64,000 nt of DNA from Legionella_A sp963772805 (GTDB taxonomy: Bacteria; Pseudomonadota; Gammaproteobacteria; Legionellales; Legionellaceae): NCBI GenBank assembly GCA_963772805.1, contig CAVYYU010000008.1, positions 496,001-560,000 of the forward strand. Reading direction: 5' to 3'. Shown one piece after another: positions 32,368 through 41,782 of the stretch (positions within the stretch are counted from its first letter, which is position 1; each line of letters starts with the position of its first letter). A model generated the notes under the pieces. It made no database searches and had not been told where the DNA came from. It worked only from the letters and a program-made list of their open reading frames with translations. The translations under genes were made by a program, and so were the position numbers.

Positions 32368-33456
32368 ATGAATATATTACGCTCATTTTTTTTGGCTATT
32401 TTAATCAATACGCCCGTATTTGCTGTGCCACAATTTACCGCGGCAACGCCCGTCTTCAAGGGACGTTATCAGTTAAATGGCGCAGCGTTGTGTGCAACGG
32501 CTCAGCAAACATTGGCTTACCTCAATAAAGGGACTGATTATGATCCGCAGGTTATCCATGGGGGCAAGGTATTACCTATCCCCCTTGCGCAGGTGAAAGC
32601 GACACTGCAATATATATGCCAGCATCAGTCGGATCTCAATAAGCCTGGTTTTATCAAGCAGCATTTCAAGTTCATCCGCTGGCAACCTGATATTACTAAA
32701 GCCAGAAGCCTCTCAGCAGGGAAGCCCTTATTAAAAAATTTACCGCATGATCGTATTTTAATGACCAAATATTACGTCCATCTGGCCAGTGCGGCAACCA
32801 TGTCAACATCAACCAAGTCTTATCCATTATATGGATTACCTGAAGATGAACAGGCATTGACTCTTGAAGAGGCTGATAAAATTCCCGGTTTAACTCGTTT
32901 TAAATATGGCAAACAGGCTATATTGAGGGGCACCCTTAAAGGTAAATCAGTGCCTGTTTTAGCTTACTTGAGCCGAGATGATCTGGAGTCGGCGTTGCTT
33001 CAAGGGACTGTTGTCGCTAATTTTGGAAGACATGCAGGGGTGAGAACTTACAACGTCCATCGTTGTAATAATATAGCTTACGATCGACTCAAAAAACCCT
33101 ATAAGCAAGATCGTTATTGGTATTTTAAGCAAGTAGATGGCGTTAAGGGTTATGGTAAAGATGCTGATCACAAAATTACGGTTAATCCGGAGGTTACTTT
33201 TGCGGCTGACTTAACGCAGTTTGGTCTTGGAAAGTTGTTAATGGTGCAGTATCCGGATAAATCAGGAACCTTGATTACTCGTTTGGGTATCTTTGCGGAC
33301 ACGGGCGGCGCATTTGCTGATAATTTATATCAGGTTGATTTTTTAGCAGGCAGTTATCCGGGGAAAGAAGCGTTTTCTCGAGCCACACATCATTTGCCTG
33401 ATTATGTAGATACCTATTTTATGGTATTGAAGGATGAATATTGGCATTATCGTTGA
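32368..33456 (+). CDS. Secreted protein with a 3D-like C-terminal domain (MltA-related)
   Basis: The 362-residue protein has a signal peptide (MNILRSFFLAILINTPVFA). Near the C-terminus LGIFADTGGAF, then NLYQVDFLAGSY, resembles the Asp-containing 3D motif of MltA lytic transglycosylases (DTGGAI...D.F.G.G). The central region has no match I can name. If correct, it acts on peptidoglycan in the periplasm. Sequence similarity outside the 3D region is too weak to assign an enzyme. It lies between the SlyB-like lipoprotein and the Tim44-like gene. Confidence 0.55.
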   Translation: MNILRSFFLAILINTPVFAVPQFTAATPVFKGRYQLNGAALCATAQQTLAYLNKGTDYDPQVIHGGKVLPIPLAQVKATLQYICQHQSDLNKPGFIKQHFKFIRWQPDITKARSLSAGKPLLKNLPHDRILMTKYYVHLASAATMSTSTKSYPLYGLPEDEQALTLEEADKIPGLTRFKYGKQAILRGTLKGKSVPVLAYLSRDDLESALLQGTVVANFGRHAGVRTYNVHRCNNIAYDRLKKPYKQDRYWYFKQVDGVKGYGKDADHKITVNPEVTFAADLTQFGLGKLLMVQYPDKSGTLITRLGIFADTGGAFADNLYQVDFLAGSYPGKEAFSRATHHLPDYVDTYFMVLKDEYWHYR

Positions 33457-33601
33457 TGTGTTTTATCTTTCATCCCTAGCCCAATAGAGCAGATGAGGGA
33501 TTATTTAAATAGCGCCATCGTCATTCTTTCCCATGCGGAGTGAAGGAAAAGCCTCGCAAATAAGTTACAATATCGCAGTTTATTAACATTAAGGTGTAGA
33601 C

Positions 33602-33979
33602 ATGAGAACTATTCTCGCAAGTGTATTTATTCTTCTGCTGACGTTTGGATTATCCATTAATGATGCTGCGGCAAGAGGTTTTGGCGGTGGGCGGGGATTT
33701 AGTGCACATCGCTCACACAGTGTCTTTTCAAATTTTTCACGTAACAAAAATACTAATCGTGCGACAAGCAGTAATAGAGCATCACCAAGCAAATGGCGCG
33801 GTGCTTTCACCGGTATGATGATTGGCGGATTGCTGGCGAGTTTGTTTATGGGACATGGTTTCGGTAGTGCTGTGTTGTCTTGGATGGTGCTTGGATTTCT
33901 ATTGATGTTGGTTGTAAACTTCGTTCGCCGCAGGCAGTATGAAAAATATGGCTCTGTTAAGGATACACGAGGTCGTTAA
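33602..33979 (+). CDS. Small exported membrane protein, N-terminus of Tim44-like proteins
   Basis: The 125-residue protein starts with a signal sequence (LASVFILLLTFGLSINDAAA), then the Gly/Arg/Phe-rich GFGGGRGF. A conserved-looking KWRGAFTGMMIGGLLASLF hairpin and a second hydrophobic helix (about 94-112) follow. This is the N-terminal layout of bacterial Tim44-domain proteins, but the C-terminal Tim44 domain itself is absent. Function is unknown. It lies upstream of the DUF5993 gene. Confidence 0.6.
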   Translation: MRTILASVFILLLTFGLSINDAAARGFGGGRGFSAHRSHSVFSNFSRNKNTNRATSSNRASPSKWRGAFTGMMIGGLLASLFMGHGFGSAVLSWMVLGFLLMLVVNFVRRRQYEKYGSVKDTRGR

Positions 33980-34015
33980 AGAGGCCTGTTGTTCATTCTC
34001 AAGGGACGGAACCTT

Positions 34016-34171
34016 ATGATGGTATTGCTATTTCTACTTTTCATTGTTGTTATCTTGCTTGCCTGGTTTCATCAACGGCGCTGGGCCATTTACCTATTCA
34101 TAGTAGGCATGGTGATCTCAGTCGGCGTGTTTGTTTATCATATCGATACTCATTTGAATATTAGTTTATAG
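34016..34171 (+). CDS. DUF5993 small membrane protein
   Basis: The 51-residue protein is nearly all membrane helix: LLFLLFIVVILLAWFHQRRW and a second helix ending in HIDTHLNISL. The HxxDxLxxS end matches DUF5993, a family usually encoded directly next to DsbB-like proteins, as here (8 bases before dsbB). It may assist the disulfide system, but the role is unknown. GGGACGG precedes the start. Confidence 0.75.
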   Translation: MMVLLFLLFIVVILLAWFHQRRWAIYLFIVGMVISVGVFVYHIDTHLNISL

Positions 34172-34179
34172 GGGGATGG

Positions 34180-34737
34180 GTGGCGGATCATCGAATTCTC
34201 GTAAAACATGTAGAGCGATGGCTTAATGCCTTGGCTATCTGCGGTATCGCCTTGTTATTGGTGCTATCATTTATTTTTCAATTCGTGTTTAAAGAGCTTC
34301 CGTGCCCTTTGTGTATTTTACAACGAGTAGGGTTTATAGCCACCAGCATTGGTTTTTTGTTGAATTTGCGTTATGGTTTGCGCCCTAGTCACTATGCATT
34401 AGCTTTGTTGGCAGCGTTATTTACAGCATTTGTCGCTCTGCGGCAAATGGCGTTACATATTGTGCCAGGTACTGGTGCTTATGGGTCTAGTGTGTTTGGT
34501 TTGCATATGTATACCTGGTCATTCATTGTTTCTATGCTTATCGTGTTATTTACCACAATAATCCTGGGCTTTGATATTCAATATGCGGTACCTAAAGAAA
34601 AACAAGATCGATTTAAACCGATAGTCCATCTGGCGTTTATACTGGTCATGGTGATGGCTGTAACTAATTTTATTTCTACGCTCGCTGAATGCGGATGGGG
34701 TTTGTGTCCTGACAATCCAACGCAATATTTATGGTAG
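34180..34737 (+). CDS. dsbB: Disulfide bond formation protein DsbB family
   Basis: The 185-residue inner membrane protein has four membrane helices and the quinone-linked active site ELPCPLCILQR (CxxC) near residue 43. A second Cys pair lies in the AECGWGLCPD segment at the C-terminus. DsbB reoxidises DsbA using quinone. The GTG start at 34180 follows AGGGGGA by 2-3 bases of spacing to an ATG-like context, so the exact start is slightly uncertain. It is coupled with the DUF5993 gene. Confidence 0.88.
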   Translation: MADHRILVKHVERWLNALAICGIALLLVLSFIFQFVFKELPCPLCILQRVGFIATSIGFLLNLRYGLRPSHYALALLAALFTAFVALRQMALHIVPGTGAYGSSVFGLHMYTWSFIVSMLIVLFTTIILGFDIQYAVPKEKQDRFKPIVHLAFILVMVMAVTNFISTLAECGWGLCPDNPTQYLW

Positions 34738-34770
34738 TGCTCTGTTTTTAGCTCAAAACTGTCGCTGAGG

Positions 34771-35196
34771 CTATTCCTCATCTCTGGATACGCGTTGTCG
34801 CATTGATTTTGTTTTCGCGGTTATTTTCTTGTTTGTTACCCGACGTTTTTTCGACGCTAAGGTAGGTTTTGTACTGTGGCGTGTTTTAGGTGGGATTGCG
34901 GCCGTTCTCAGAATGGTGGTCAATCGTTGCAGAGCATCTTGTTTGTTGCGCTCTTGTGTGCGAAAGCGCGTCGCCTTAATAATTAACTCACCTTGAGACG
35001 TTAATCTGCTTGCTAATACCAAAAGCAGGCGACTACGTACATGATCTGACAGCGATGGTGAGTCTTTTATGTTAATGCGTAATTGTACAGCAGTTGCAAC
35101 TTTGTTAACATTTTGACCTCCAGGGCCAGGGGAGCGGATGAAGGTTAGTTCAATCTCTGCTTCGTTTAGTGATATATTTGACGTAATTTCCAACAT
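34771..35196 (-). CDS. arfB: ArfB, alternative ribosome-rescue factor (peptidyl-tRNA hydrolase)
   Basis: The 141-residue protein has the catalytic GPGGQNVNK (GGQ) motif of class I release factors and a long basic C-terminal tail (KPTLASKKRRVTNKKITAK) that enters the mRNA channel of stalled ribosomes. I start at 35196, with AGGAAAG 7 bases upstream, which gives the usual ArfB length. A longer frame to 35289 would overlap the divergent dus gene. Confidence 0.92.
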   Translation of the reverse strand: MLEITSNISLNEAEIELTFIRSPGPGGQNVNKVATAVQLRINIKDSPSLSDHVRSRLLLVLASRLTSQGELIIKATRFRTQERNKQDALQRLTTILRTAAIPPKTRHSTKPTLASKKRRVTNKKITAKTKSMRQRVSRDEE

Positions 35197-35245
35197 GCGT
35201 ATTCTTTCCTGAGGATAAACATAATTTTGAAGAGGCTCTATCCAT

Positions 35246-36223
35246 TTGATTAATTCGTTAAGCTTGGGTTCACAAAGCTTTCCTGTCAATATTATTCAGG
35301 GTCCGCTGGCGGGTATTAGCTGCGCGCCATTCAGACGATTGACTTGGGAATACAGTAAACCGGCGTTTTCATGCACAGAGATGATTTCGTCTAAAACACT
35401 TCTCTATCAATCAAGATCACAACGGCGTTTCATCGAAAAGGATCCCAATGAAGGTCCGGTCTGTTTTCAATTGTCGGGAAGTGATCCAGATGAGCTTTCG
35501 GAAGCGACTAAGCGTGTTACTGATTATGGCGCTGATTTGGTTGACTTGAATTGTGGTTGTCCGGTAAAAAAAATTCGCTCTCGTGGAGCAGGCTCAAGTC
35601 TGCTGACGGATCCGACGCGCATTTACCAATTAATAAACGCGATGAAACGTAGTACCCATGTACCGGTTTCCATCAAAATTCGAATAGATGGTCAGAGTAA
35701 TGATCAATTAAACCGCGACATTATCAGTGCGGTTAGTGAAGGTGGTGCAGATTATTTAATAGTGCATGGAAGGCACTGGACCGAGGATTATGAAACGCCA
35801 TGTAACTATGAGCAGATAAAGTTTTTTGTTGAAAATCTTTCTATACCGGTCATCGGGAATGGCGATATTGCCTGTGTTGAATCCCTGCGAAAAATGTTTG
35901 CAACAGGTTGTGCTGGTGTGATGATTGCGCGCGCTGGAGTAGGGCAGCCATGGTTGATTGGCCGTTTAATCGCTGAAATGAGACAGGAGCCGTTTATCAC
36001 GCCTACAGCGAAAGAAATTGGTGCGCTGTTTGTTAGCCATATCAGCGATCTGGCTGCATTGCTGAATAGTGAGAAATTTGCAGTAATTCAGGCGCGTAAA
36101 TTTGCGAAATATTATGGTCGTGATTTATCGCAGAGGGTAGCGTTTTGTAAAGCGGTGAATGAAAGTGAGAGCTTGGAACACTTGCAATCAATCTGTTTGC
36201 GTTATTTTAATGATGATTTTTAG
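35246..36223 (+). CDS. tRNA-dihydrouridine synthase
   Basis: The 325-residue flavoenzyme reduces uridines in tRNA with NADPH. The catalytic Cys is in VDLNCGCPVKK, and the FMN/substrate loops read SIKIRIDG, IVHGRHW, VIGNGDI and VMIARAG. It is a member of the Dus family; which subfamily (DusA, B or C) cannot be decided by eye. The start is TTG at 35246 with AGAGG 10 bases upstream. It is divergent from arfB with 49 bp between the starts. Confidence 0.9.
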   Translation: MINSLSLGSQSFPVNIIQGPLAGISCAPFRRLTWEYSKPAFSCTEMISSKTLLYQSRSQRRFIEKDPNEGPVCFQLSGSDPDELSEATKRVTDYGADLVDLNCGCPVKKIRSRGAGSSLLTDPTRIYQLINAMKRSTHVPVSIKIRIDGQSNDQLNRDIISAVSEGGADYLIVHGRHWTEDYETPCNYEQIKFFVENLSIPVIGNGDIACVESLRKMFATGCAGVMIARAGVGQPWLIGRLIAEMRQEPFITPTAKEIGALFVSHISDLAALLNSEKFAVIQARKFAKYYGRDLSQRVAFCKAVNESESLEHLQSICLRYFNDDF

Positions 36224-36285
36224 CCTTGATGCAGCTTAAGGTAATCAAGGTTTTCATATTCAAAATATAAGGGTAAAGGTTATAT

Positions 36286-37455
36286 ATGGTTCATTTCAGA
36301 TCAATCGATATTAAAACATTCTTAAACGAATATTGGCAAAAAAAACCGTTAGTGATTCGTCAGGCGCTTCCTGATTTCGTTAATCCTTTAAGCGCGGATG
36401 AATTAGCAGGACTTTCTTTGGAAGAGGATATTGAAAGCCGGATTGTGTTAGAGACGCCAGAAATCGCGCCATTTTGGCAATTGCGTCCTGGACCTTTTGT
36501 GGAGGCGGATTTTGCGTCACTTCCCAAAACCCATTGGACACTTCTTGTTCAAGGGGTGGATAGAATCATTCCTGACGTTGCTAGCCTGTTGGATCATTTC
36601 AACTTTATTCCACAGTGGCGGATTGATGATGTGATGATTAGTTATGCGGTTAAGCACGGTAGTGTAGGACCTCATTATGATAATTATGATGTGTTTTTAT
36701 ATCAGGCAGCAGGGCGGCGAAAATGGACATTGACTACGCAGGATTGTAATCCAGATAACTATTTGAAAGATGTGACATTGCGCATCATGGATAAGTTTGC
36801 GGTTGAAGAAGAGTACATTCTGGAGCCTGGGGATATGTTATATCTCCCACCCCATGTGGGCCACCATGGTGTATCGCTTAGTGACGATTGCATGACCTAT
36901 TCATTTGGTTATCGCAGTTATCAGGGGCAGGAAATATTAAACAGTTATGGAGATTATTTATCTGAGCAAGAGATTGCACCGATTTTCTATCAGGATCCAA
37001 ATTGGAATCAGAGTAGTGCGTTATCGGTAATCCCTGAGCAGGCATGGCAGAATGCACGGCAACTGATGCAGCAGATACTCGCCGATGACGAACAGATGAA
37101 AACCTGGTTTGGTTGTTTTGTGACGTCGCTAGATCAACAAGCGGAACAACAATTACCCTTGCCGCTTAGCGAAGAAGAAGAGGGTGAGTTATCAATATTT
37201 ATTGATGAATTAAACGTTAGCCAGGGCCTGCTGCGAGATGCTTGTTGCCGTCTGGCATACTACGCGGACAGCCTCCAGTTATTTATCAATGGTTGTCAGT
37301 GGAATATTGAGGGAGTGTCATCTGAGTTGATTACATATGTTGCCAATAATCGCTCATTAGCCATTCAGGATATAGAGCCATTTCTGACTCAGGAAGATAA
37401 TCAAATATTTCTTTATGAACTGTGGCGTTTACAATGGTTGCAGTGGGTTGAGTGA
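36286..37455 (+). CDS. roxA: RoxA, 50S ribosomal protein L16 arginine hydroxylase
   Basis: The 389-residue JmjC/cupin dioxygenase has the Fe(II) site HYDNYDVF (HxD) and HVGHHGVSL, with the 2-oxoglutarate region around FLYQAAGRRKW. The N-terminal FLNEYWQKKPLVIRQA is typical of YcfD/RoxA. It hydroxylates an Arg of L16. A winged-helix C-terminal dimerisation part completes the usual length. Confidence 0.93.
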   Translation: MVHFRSIDIKTFLNEYWQKKPLVIRQALPDFVNPLSADELAGLSLEEDIESRIVLETPEIAPFWQLRPGPFVEADFASLPKTHWTLLVQGVDRIIPDVASLLDHFNFIPQWRIDDVMISYAVKHGSVGPHYDNYDVFLYQAAGRRKWTLTTQDCNPDNYLKDVTLRIMDKFAVEEEYILEPGDMLYLPPHVGHHGVSLSDDCMTYSFGYRSYQGQEILNSYGDYLSEQEIAPIFYQDPNWNQSSALSVIPEQAWQNARQLMQQILADDEQMKTWFGCFVTSLDQQAEQQLPLPLSEEEEGELSIFIDELNVSQGLLRDACCRLAYYADSLQLFINGCQWNIEGVSSELITYVANNRSLAIQDIEPFLTQEDNQIFLYELWRLQWLQWVE

Positions 37456-37721
37456 GAATTATCATGTAGGCCTTTCGTCCAGGTTGTGCAATATCCGCAT
37501 GTTGTTTGTAATCAGCGCGCGATCTGCGACGATAAGTAAGCCATGAGCACCAAAGCCGATCAAGTTTTGAATACTGATGTTAGTCATCAATAAAATCAAC
37601 TTTAATCCTGTTTTCGTCTAGTAGTGTGCACCTGAATAAATATCCTGCAATTTTGAACTATATTGAGTATAATGATTGTTTGTATCAATAAACGTTCAAC
37701 TAACTTTCCCATAACGGATCT

Positions 37722-38549
37722 ATGATAGACCTTCACTGCCACAGCCATTTTTCTGACGGGATACTAAGCCCAGCTACGTTATTCGATAAAGCAATTGCGG
37801 CGAATATGCAAATTCTGGCACTCACCGATCATGATACTGTCGCCGGAATAGCCCCCCTTCGTGAGGCTGCGAAAAATAGTAATCTTAAAATCATTAACGG
37901 TATTGAGCTTAGCGTTCGTTGGAAAAAAAATGATATCCATATCATCGGGTTGAACATTAACCCCGACGATGCTGGCCTGAAAGCATTAATAATACAACAA
38001 AATGACAGCCGCATTCTAAGGGCCAAGCAAATTGCAGATTGTTTAACTCCTTTTGGCATCGATGATGCCTATAAAAAAGCATGTGAAATTGCCGGCCATG
38101 AACGTGTTGGTCGACCCCATTTTGCACAAATTCTCATTAATGCGGGTGTAGTTCGTGATGCCAAAACCGCATTTAAACGCTTGCTCGGACGTGGAAAGCC
38201 TGCATACGTGCCAACCCCATGGATCAGTGTAGACGCTGCAGTCGAAGGAATTGTGCAAGCAGGTGGCCAGGCCGTGATTGCTCATCCGCTAAAATATTCA
38301 TTGACCCGCTCAAAACTGCATGACTTAATCATAACATTTAAAGACGCTGACGGTGTTGGGATAGAAGTTGTTTCCGGTGAGATGACGGTTAGTGATATTA
38401 ATGAAGTGGCAGGGCTTTGCTTGCGTTTTGGATTATTGGCTTCAACTGGATCTGATTATCATGGCGACGCTATATCACGAATAGCGCTTGGCCAACAGCG
38501 ACAATTACCGCTAAACTGTACGCCGATTTGGCATCAATGGACTATTTAA
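37722..38549 (+). CDS. rnm: RNase AM/5'-nucleotidase, PHP domain (rnm/trpH)
   Basis: The 275-residue PHP enzyme has LHCHSHFSDG at the start, the LTDHDT motif, GIELSV, then HPLKYS and SDYHGD near the end: the full set of metal ligands. In E. coli the product (formerly TrpH/YciV) is a 5'-3' exonuclease that matures 5S, 16S and 23S rRNA. It begins the conserved run with yciO, trpS, scpA, scpB and rluB. The 266-bp gap upstream holds no obvious gene. Confidence 0.92.
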   Translation: MIDLHCHSHFSDGILSPATLFDKAIAANMQILALTDHDTVAGIAPLREAAKNSNLKIINGIELSVRWKKNDIHIIGLNINPDDAGLKALIIQQNDSRILRAKQIADCLTPFGIDDAYKKACEIAGHERVGRPHFAQILINAGVVRDAKTAFKRLLGRGKPAYVPTPWISVDAAVEGIVQAGGQAVIAHPLKYSLTRSKLHDLIITFKDADGVGIEVVSGEMTVSDINEVAGLCLRFGLLASTGSDYHGDAISRIALGQQRQLPLNCTPIWHQWTI

Positions 38550-38567
38550 GTTAAGCAGAGGACGTTT

Positions 38568-39188
38568 ATGAGTCAATTTTTCGCAATTCATCCTGATAAT
38601 CCGCAGGCTAGGCTGTTACGTCAGGCAGCGGGTATTGTTGAAGATGGAGGGGTAATTGTTTATCCCACGGATTCTGGCTATGCACTCGGTTGCGCTTTAG
38701 GCAACAAAGCCGCACTGGAGCGCATACGTCAATTACGACGGTTCGACAAAAACCATAATATGACGCTGGTTTGTCGTGATTTGTCGCAATTGAGCACGTA
38801 CGCGAAGGTGAGTAATACCATATTTCGTTTGTTAAAAGCATTTACACCGGGTGCTTATACCTTCGTTTTGAATGCGACCAACGAAGTGCCGCGGCTCATG
38901 TTGCACCCCAAACGTAAAACATTGGGATTGCGTATACCCGAAAACATAATCACGTTGTCTCTGCTTGAATGCCTTGATGCACCTTTAATGAGTACGACGT
39001 TAATATTACCGGGTGCTAGCGCACCACTCAGTGAACCAGAAGCTATTAAAGATATTTTGGGGAACCAGATTGATTTGATAATAGACGGTGGTAATTGTGG
39101 ACAAGAGCCGACAACGGTGATTGATTTGACGGGAGAATATCCCGTGATTCTCCGTGAAGGGAAGGGTGATCCCGAGCCTTTCAGGTAG
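38568..39188 (+). CDS. yciO: YciO, Sua5/YrdC-domain protein
   Basis: The 206-residue protein matches E. coli YciO in length and throughout, from MSQFFAIHPDNPQARLL to REGKGDPEPF, and has the YrdC-type nucleotide-binding PTDSGYALGC and KRKTLGLRIP. The YrdC family makes threonylcarbamoyl-AMP for tRNA t6A; whether YciO does so is debated. It lies 18 bp after rnm and 29 bp before trpS. Confidence 0.93.
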   Translation: MSQFFAIHPDNPQARLLRQAAGIVEDGGVIVYPTDSGYALGCALGNKAALERIRQLRRFDKNHNMTLVCRDLSQLSTYAKVSNTIFRLLKAFTPGAYTFVLNATNEVPRLMLHPKRKTLGLRIPENIITLSLLECLDAPLMSTTLILPGASAPLSEPEAIKDILGNQIDLIIDGGNCGQEPTTVIDLTGEYPVILREGKGDPEPFR

Positions 39189-39217
39189 TTCGGTATTTAT
39201 TTTTTTAGAGGATTTAA

Positions 39218-40429
39218 ATGTCAGTATTCGGTAGTAATAAGCGTGTAGTTTCGGGAATGCGAGCCAGCGGACATCTGCATCTTGGTCATTACCACGGTGT
39301 ACTTAAAAACTGGTTGAAACTGCAACATCAGTATGATTGTTACTTCTTTGTTGCTGACTGGCATGGCTTAACTACAGATTATGCAGATCCCAGTCTGATT
39401 GAAAAATACATTTGGGAAATGGTGATTGACTGGTTGGCCTGCGGTGTTAATCCTAGCTTATCCCGTCTTTTTATTCAGTCTTGGGTGCCCGAACATGCAG
39501 AACTACATCTGCTGCTGTCGATGATTACGCCTCTGGGCTGGTTAGAACGTGTGCCCACCTACAAAGAACAACAACTAAAATTACAGGATAAAGATTTATC
39601 TACCTATGGTTTTCTAGGCTATCCATTGCTGCAAAGTGCCGACGTATTACTTTATAAAGCGGACTTTGTACCAGTTGGTGAGGATCAAGCGCCACACGTT
39701 GAACTAATTCGCGAAGTTGCGCGTCGTTTCAACAATCTTTATGGTCGTGAGCCAAATTTTGACACCTTGGTCAATGAAGCCATTAAAAAAATGGGCAAGA
39801 AAAATGGCAAGCTCTATACGGAGCTGCGTAAAGAGTTTCAGCAAGATGGTTGTCATGAATCGCTGAGCACGGCACGTGCATTGCTAACAAACCAACCCAA
39901 CCTATCCATCGGTGATAAGGAGCGTTTACTTGGTTATCTGGATGGATCGGGTAAAATAATTTTACCTGAGCCTCAATTATTGCTCACTGAAAATGCAAAA
40001 ATGCCCGGAACTGATGGTCAGAAAATGTCTAAGTCATATCATAACACGATTAATTTGCGAGAAGAGCCTGCAGCAGTTGAGAAGAAAATATTAACCATGC
40101 CGACCGATCCAGCACGTGTGAAGCGTACTGATCCCGGTGAACCAGACCGGTGTCCCTTATGGCAATTTCATAAAGTTTATTCTGATGAGTCAGTGAAGGA
40201 ATGGGTACAAAATGGATGTCGTACAGCCAGTATTGGTTGTGTTGATTGCAAGCGGCCTGTCATTGATGCAATTAACCGTGAATTGCAGCCTATCCAAGAA
40301 TCCATCAAGGAATATGAAGACGACTTAGGCTCTGTTAAGCGAATTGTGGCTGAGGGGAGCGAGCAAGCACGAGAAGAAGCAAATAAAACGTTGGACTATG
40401 TTCGCGAAGTCATGGGGTTAGATTATTGA
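39218..40429 (+). CDS. trpS: Tryptophanyl-tRNA synthetase
   Basis: The 403-residue class I enzyme has SGHLHLGHYHG (HIGH-like) and GQKMSKSYHN (KMSKS). It is about 70 residues longer than the E. coli enzyme. The extra part includes KMGKKNGKLYTELRKEFQQD and the stretch with a Cys pair (GCRTASIGCVDCKR). Longer TrpRS forms of this kind occur in several gammaproteobacteria. The stop TGA overlaps the scpA ATG (TGATG). Confidence 0.96.
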   Translation: MSVFGSNKRVVSGMRASGHLHLGHYHGVLKNWLKLQHQYDCYFFVADWHGLTTDYADPSLIEKYIWEMVIDWLACGVNPSLSRLFIQSWVPEHAELHLLLSMITPLGWLERVPTYKEQQLKLQDKDLSTYGFLGYPLLQSADVLLYKADFVPVGEDQAPHVELIREVARRFNNLYGREPNFDTLVNEAIKKMGKKNGKLYTELRKEFQQDGCHESLSTARALLTNQPNLSIGDKERLLGYLDGSGKIILPEPQLLLTENAKMPGTDGQKMSKSYHNTINLREEPAAVEKKILTMPTDPARVKRTDPGEPDRCPLWQFHKVYSDESVKEWVQNGCRTASIGCVDCKRPVIDAINRELQPIQESIKEYEDDLGSVKRIVAEGSEQAREEANKTLDYVREVMGLDY

Positions 40430-41244
40430 TGGAAGTAGCCGAAACCTCTGCACAAGATGTATTGGCTGTTGTTGCGGGCGTCCCTTATACCGACGTTCCT
40501 ACTGATTTGTTTATACCCCCAGATGCCTTGGAAGTGCTGCTGGACTCATTTAGTGGTCCGCTGGATTTATTGCTCTATCTAATTCGTCGGCAAAATATTG
40601 ATATTCTCAATATCCCAATATCGCTGATTACACAGCAATACATGCAATATATACAGCTCATGGGAGAGTCGCGATTGGAGTTGGCCGCGGATTATTTGGT
40701 GATGGCGGCCGTGCTTGCTGAAATCAAATCAAGAATGTTGTTACCCGTTACTTTCTCGCATTCAGGTGATGAAATTGATGAAGATCCGCGGGCGACGTTG
40801 GTGAAGCGTTTGCAAGCGTATGAGCTGTTCAAACAAGCAGCGACGTTGATTGATCTGCTTCCAAGGTATGAGCGTGATCTATTTCAGGTACAATTGTCTA
40901 CGGAGGGTGGGCTCAATAGCGTAGAATACAAAGTGCATGCTGATGTGGCCTTGTCAGAGTTAATAACCTCGATGTGTGGTTTGTTACAACGCGATATTCA
41001 GCTTGGCCATCTTCAGATTGGGCGCGAGCCAATGTCGGTACGTGAACGAATGGCCATGGTGTTGCAGCGGCTGCAGGCCGATCATTTTACTGAATTTTCT
41101 GCTTTATTTACCCATCAAGAAGGGCGCATGGGGCTAGTGGTTACTTTGTTGGCTGTCTTGGAATTATCACGGCAATCGTTGCTGTTGATTATGCAAACAG
41201 AGCCTTTTGCGCCCATTCATATAAAGGCCGCGTCTCATGGATGA
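40429..41244 (+). CDS. scpA: Segregation and condensation protein A
   Basis: The 271-residue kleisin subunit of the SMC-ScpAB condensin has the typical FSGPLDLLLYLIRRQNIDIL and ISLITQQYMQYI N-terminal helices, ADYLVMAAVLAEIKSRMLLP, and a C-terminal winged helix (LLAVLELSRQ). ATG at 40429 overlaps the trpS stop. It overlaps scpB by 8 bases, forming a coupled unit for chromosome segregation. Confidence 0.94.
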   Translation: MEVAETSAQDVLAVVAGVPYTDVPTDLFIPPDALEVLLDSFSGPLDLLLYLIRRQNIDILNIPISLITQQYMQYIQLMGESRLELAADYLVMAAVLAEIKSRMLLPVTFSHSGDEIDEDPRATLVKRLQAYELFKQAATLIDLLPRYERDLFQVQLSTEGGLNSVEYKVHADVALSELITSMCGLLQRDIQLGHLQIGREPMSVRERMAMVLQRLQADHFTEFSALFTHQEGRMGLVVTLLAVLELSRQSLLLIMQTEPFAPIHIKAASHG

Positions 41245-41782
41245 ATTGGAATTAAAATTAGTGGTTGAAGCGTTGTTAATGAGCAGCAACCAACCCCTTA
41301 ACTTGGATAAACTGATAGATGTTTTTGATGAACATCAAAAACCGACACGTGAGCAGCTACAACAAGCACTTGTGGCGTTAGAAAAAGATTACATCGGACG
41401 AGCTATTGAACTAAAATCGCTGGCAAGCGGTTATTGCCTGCAGACTAAGTCGCGCTATAGCCCATGGATAGTGCGTTTATTTATTGAAAAGCCGGCAAAG
41501 TACTCCCGCGCTTTTTTAGAAACTTTGGCGATTATCGCTTATCGTCAACCAGTAACCCGTGCTGATATTGAAAATATTCGCGGTGTTGCTGTAAGCAGCT
41601 CAATTTTAAAATCGCTGCTTGAACGAGAATGGATTCGTATCGCAGGTCATCGCGATGTTCCAGGAAAACCGGCGGTGTATGTTACCACCAAGAGTTTTCT
41701 CGATTACTTCAGCTTAAAAAATCTTACTGATTTACCAACGATTTCAGCTGAAACCATACTAACTGAGTGTGAAGAATTATGA
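41237..41782 (+). CDS. scpB: Segregation and condensation protein B
   Basis: The 181-residue protein has two winged-helix domains: LKLVVEALLMSSNQPLNL, then RAFLETLAIIAYRQPVTRAD and IRGVAVSSSILKSLLEREWI, the ScpB signature. It binds ScpA and SMC. It overlaps scpA on one side and rluB (ATGA) on the other. Confidence 0.95.
   Translation: MDELELKLVVEALLMSSNQPLNLDKLIDVFDEHQKPTREQLQQALVALEKDYIGRAIELKSLASGYCLQTKSRYSPWIVRLFIEKPAKYSRAFLETLAIIAYRQPVTRADIENIRGVAVSSSILKSLLEREWIRIAGHRDVPGKPAVYVTTKSFLDYFSLKNLTDLPTISAETILTECEEL

Noticed and set aside
35197..35289. Longer arfB start at 35289
   Set aside because: It would add 31 unusual residues, overlap the start of the divergent dus gene and has no ribosome-binding site; AGGAAAG supports 35196.
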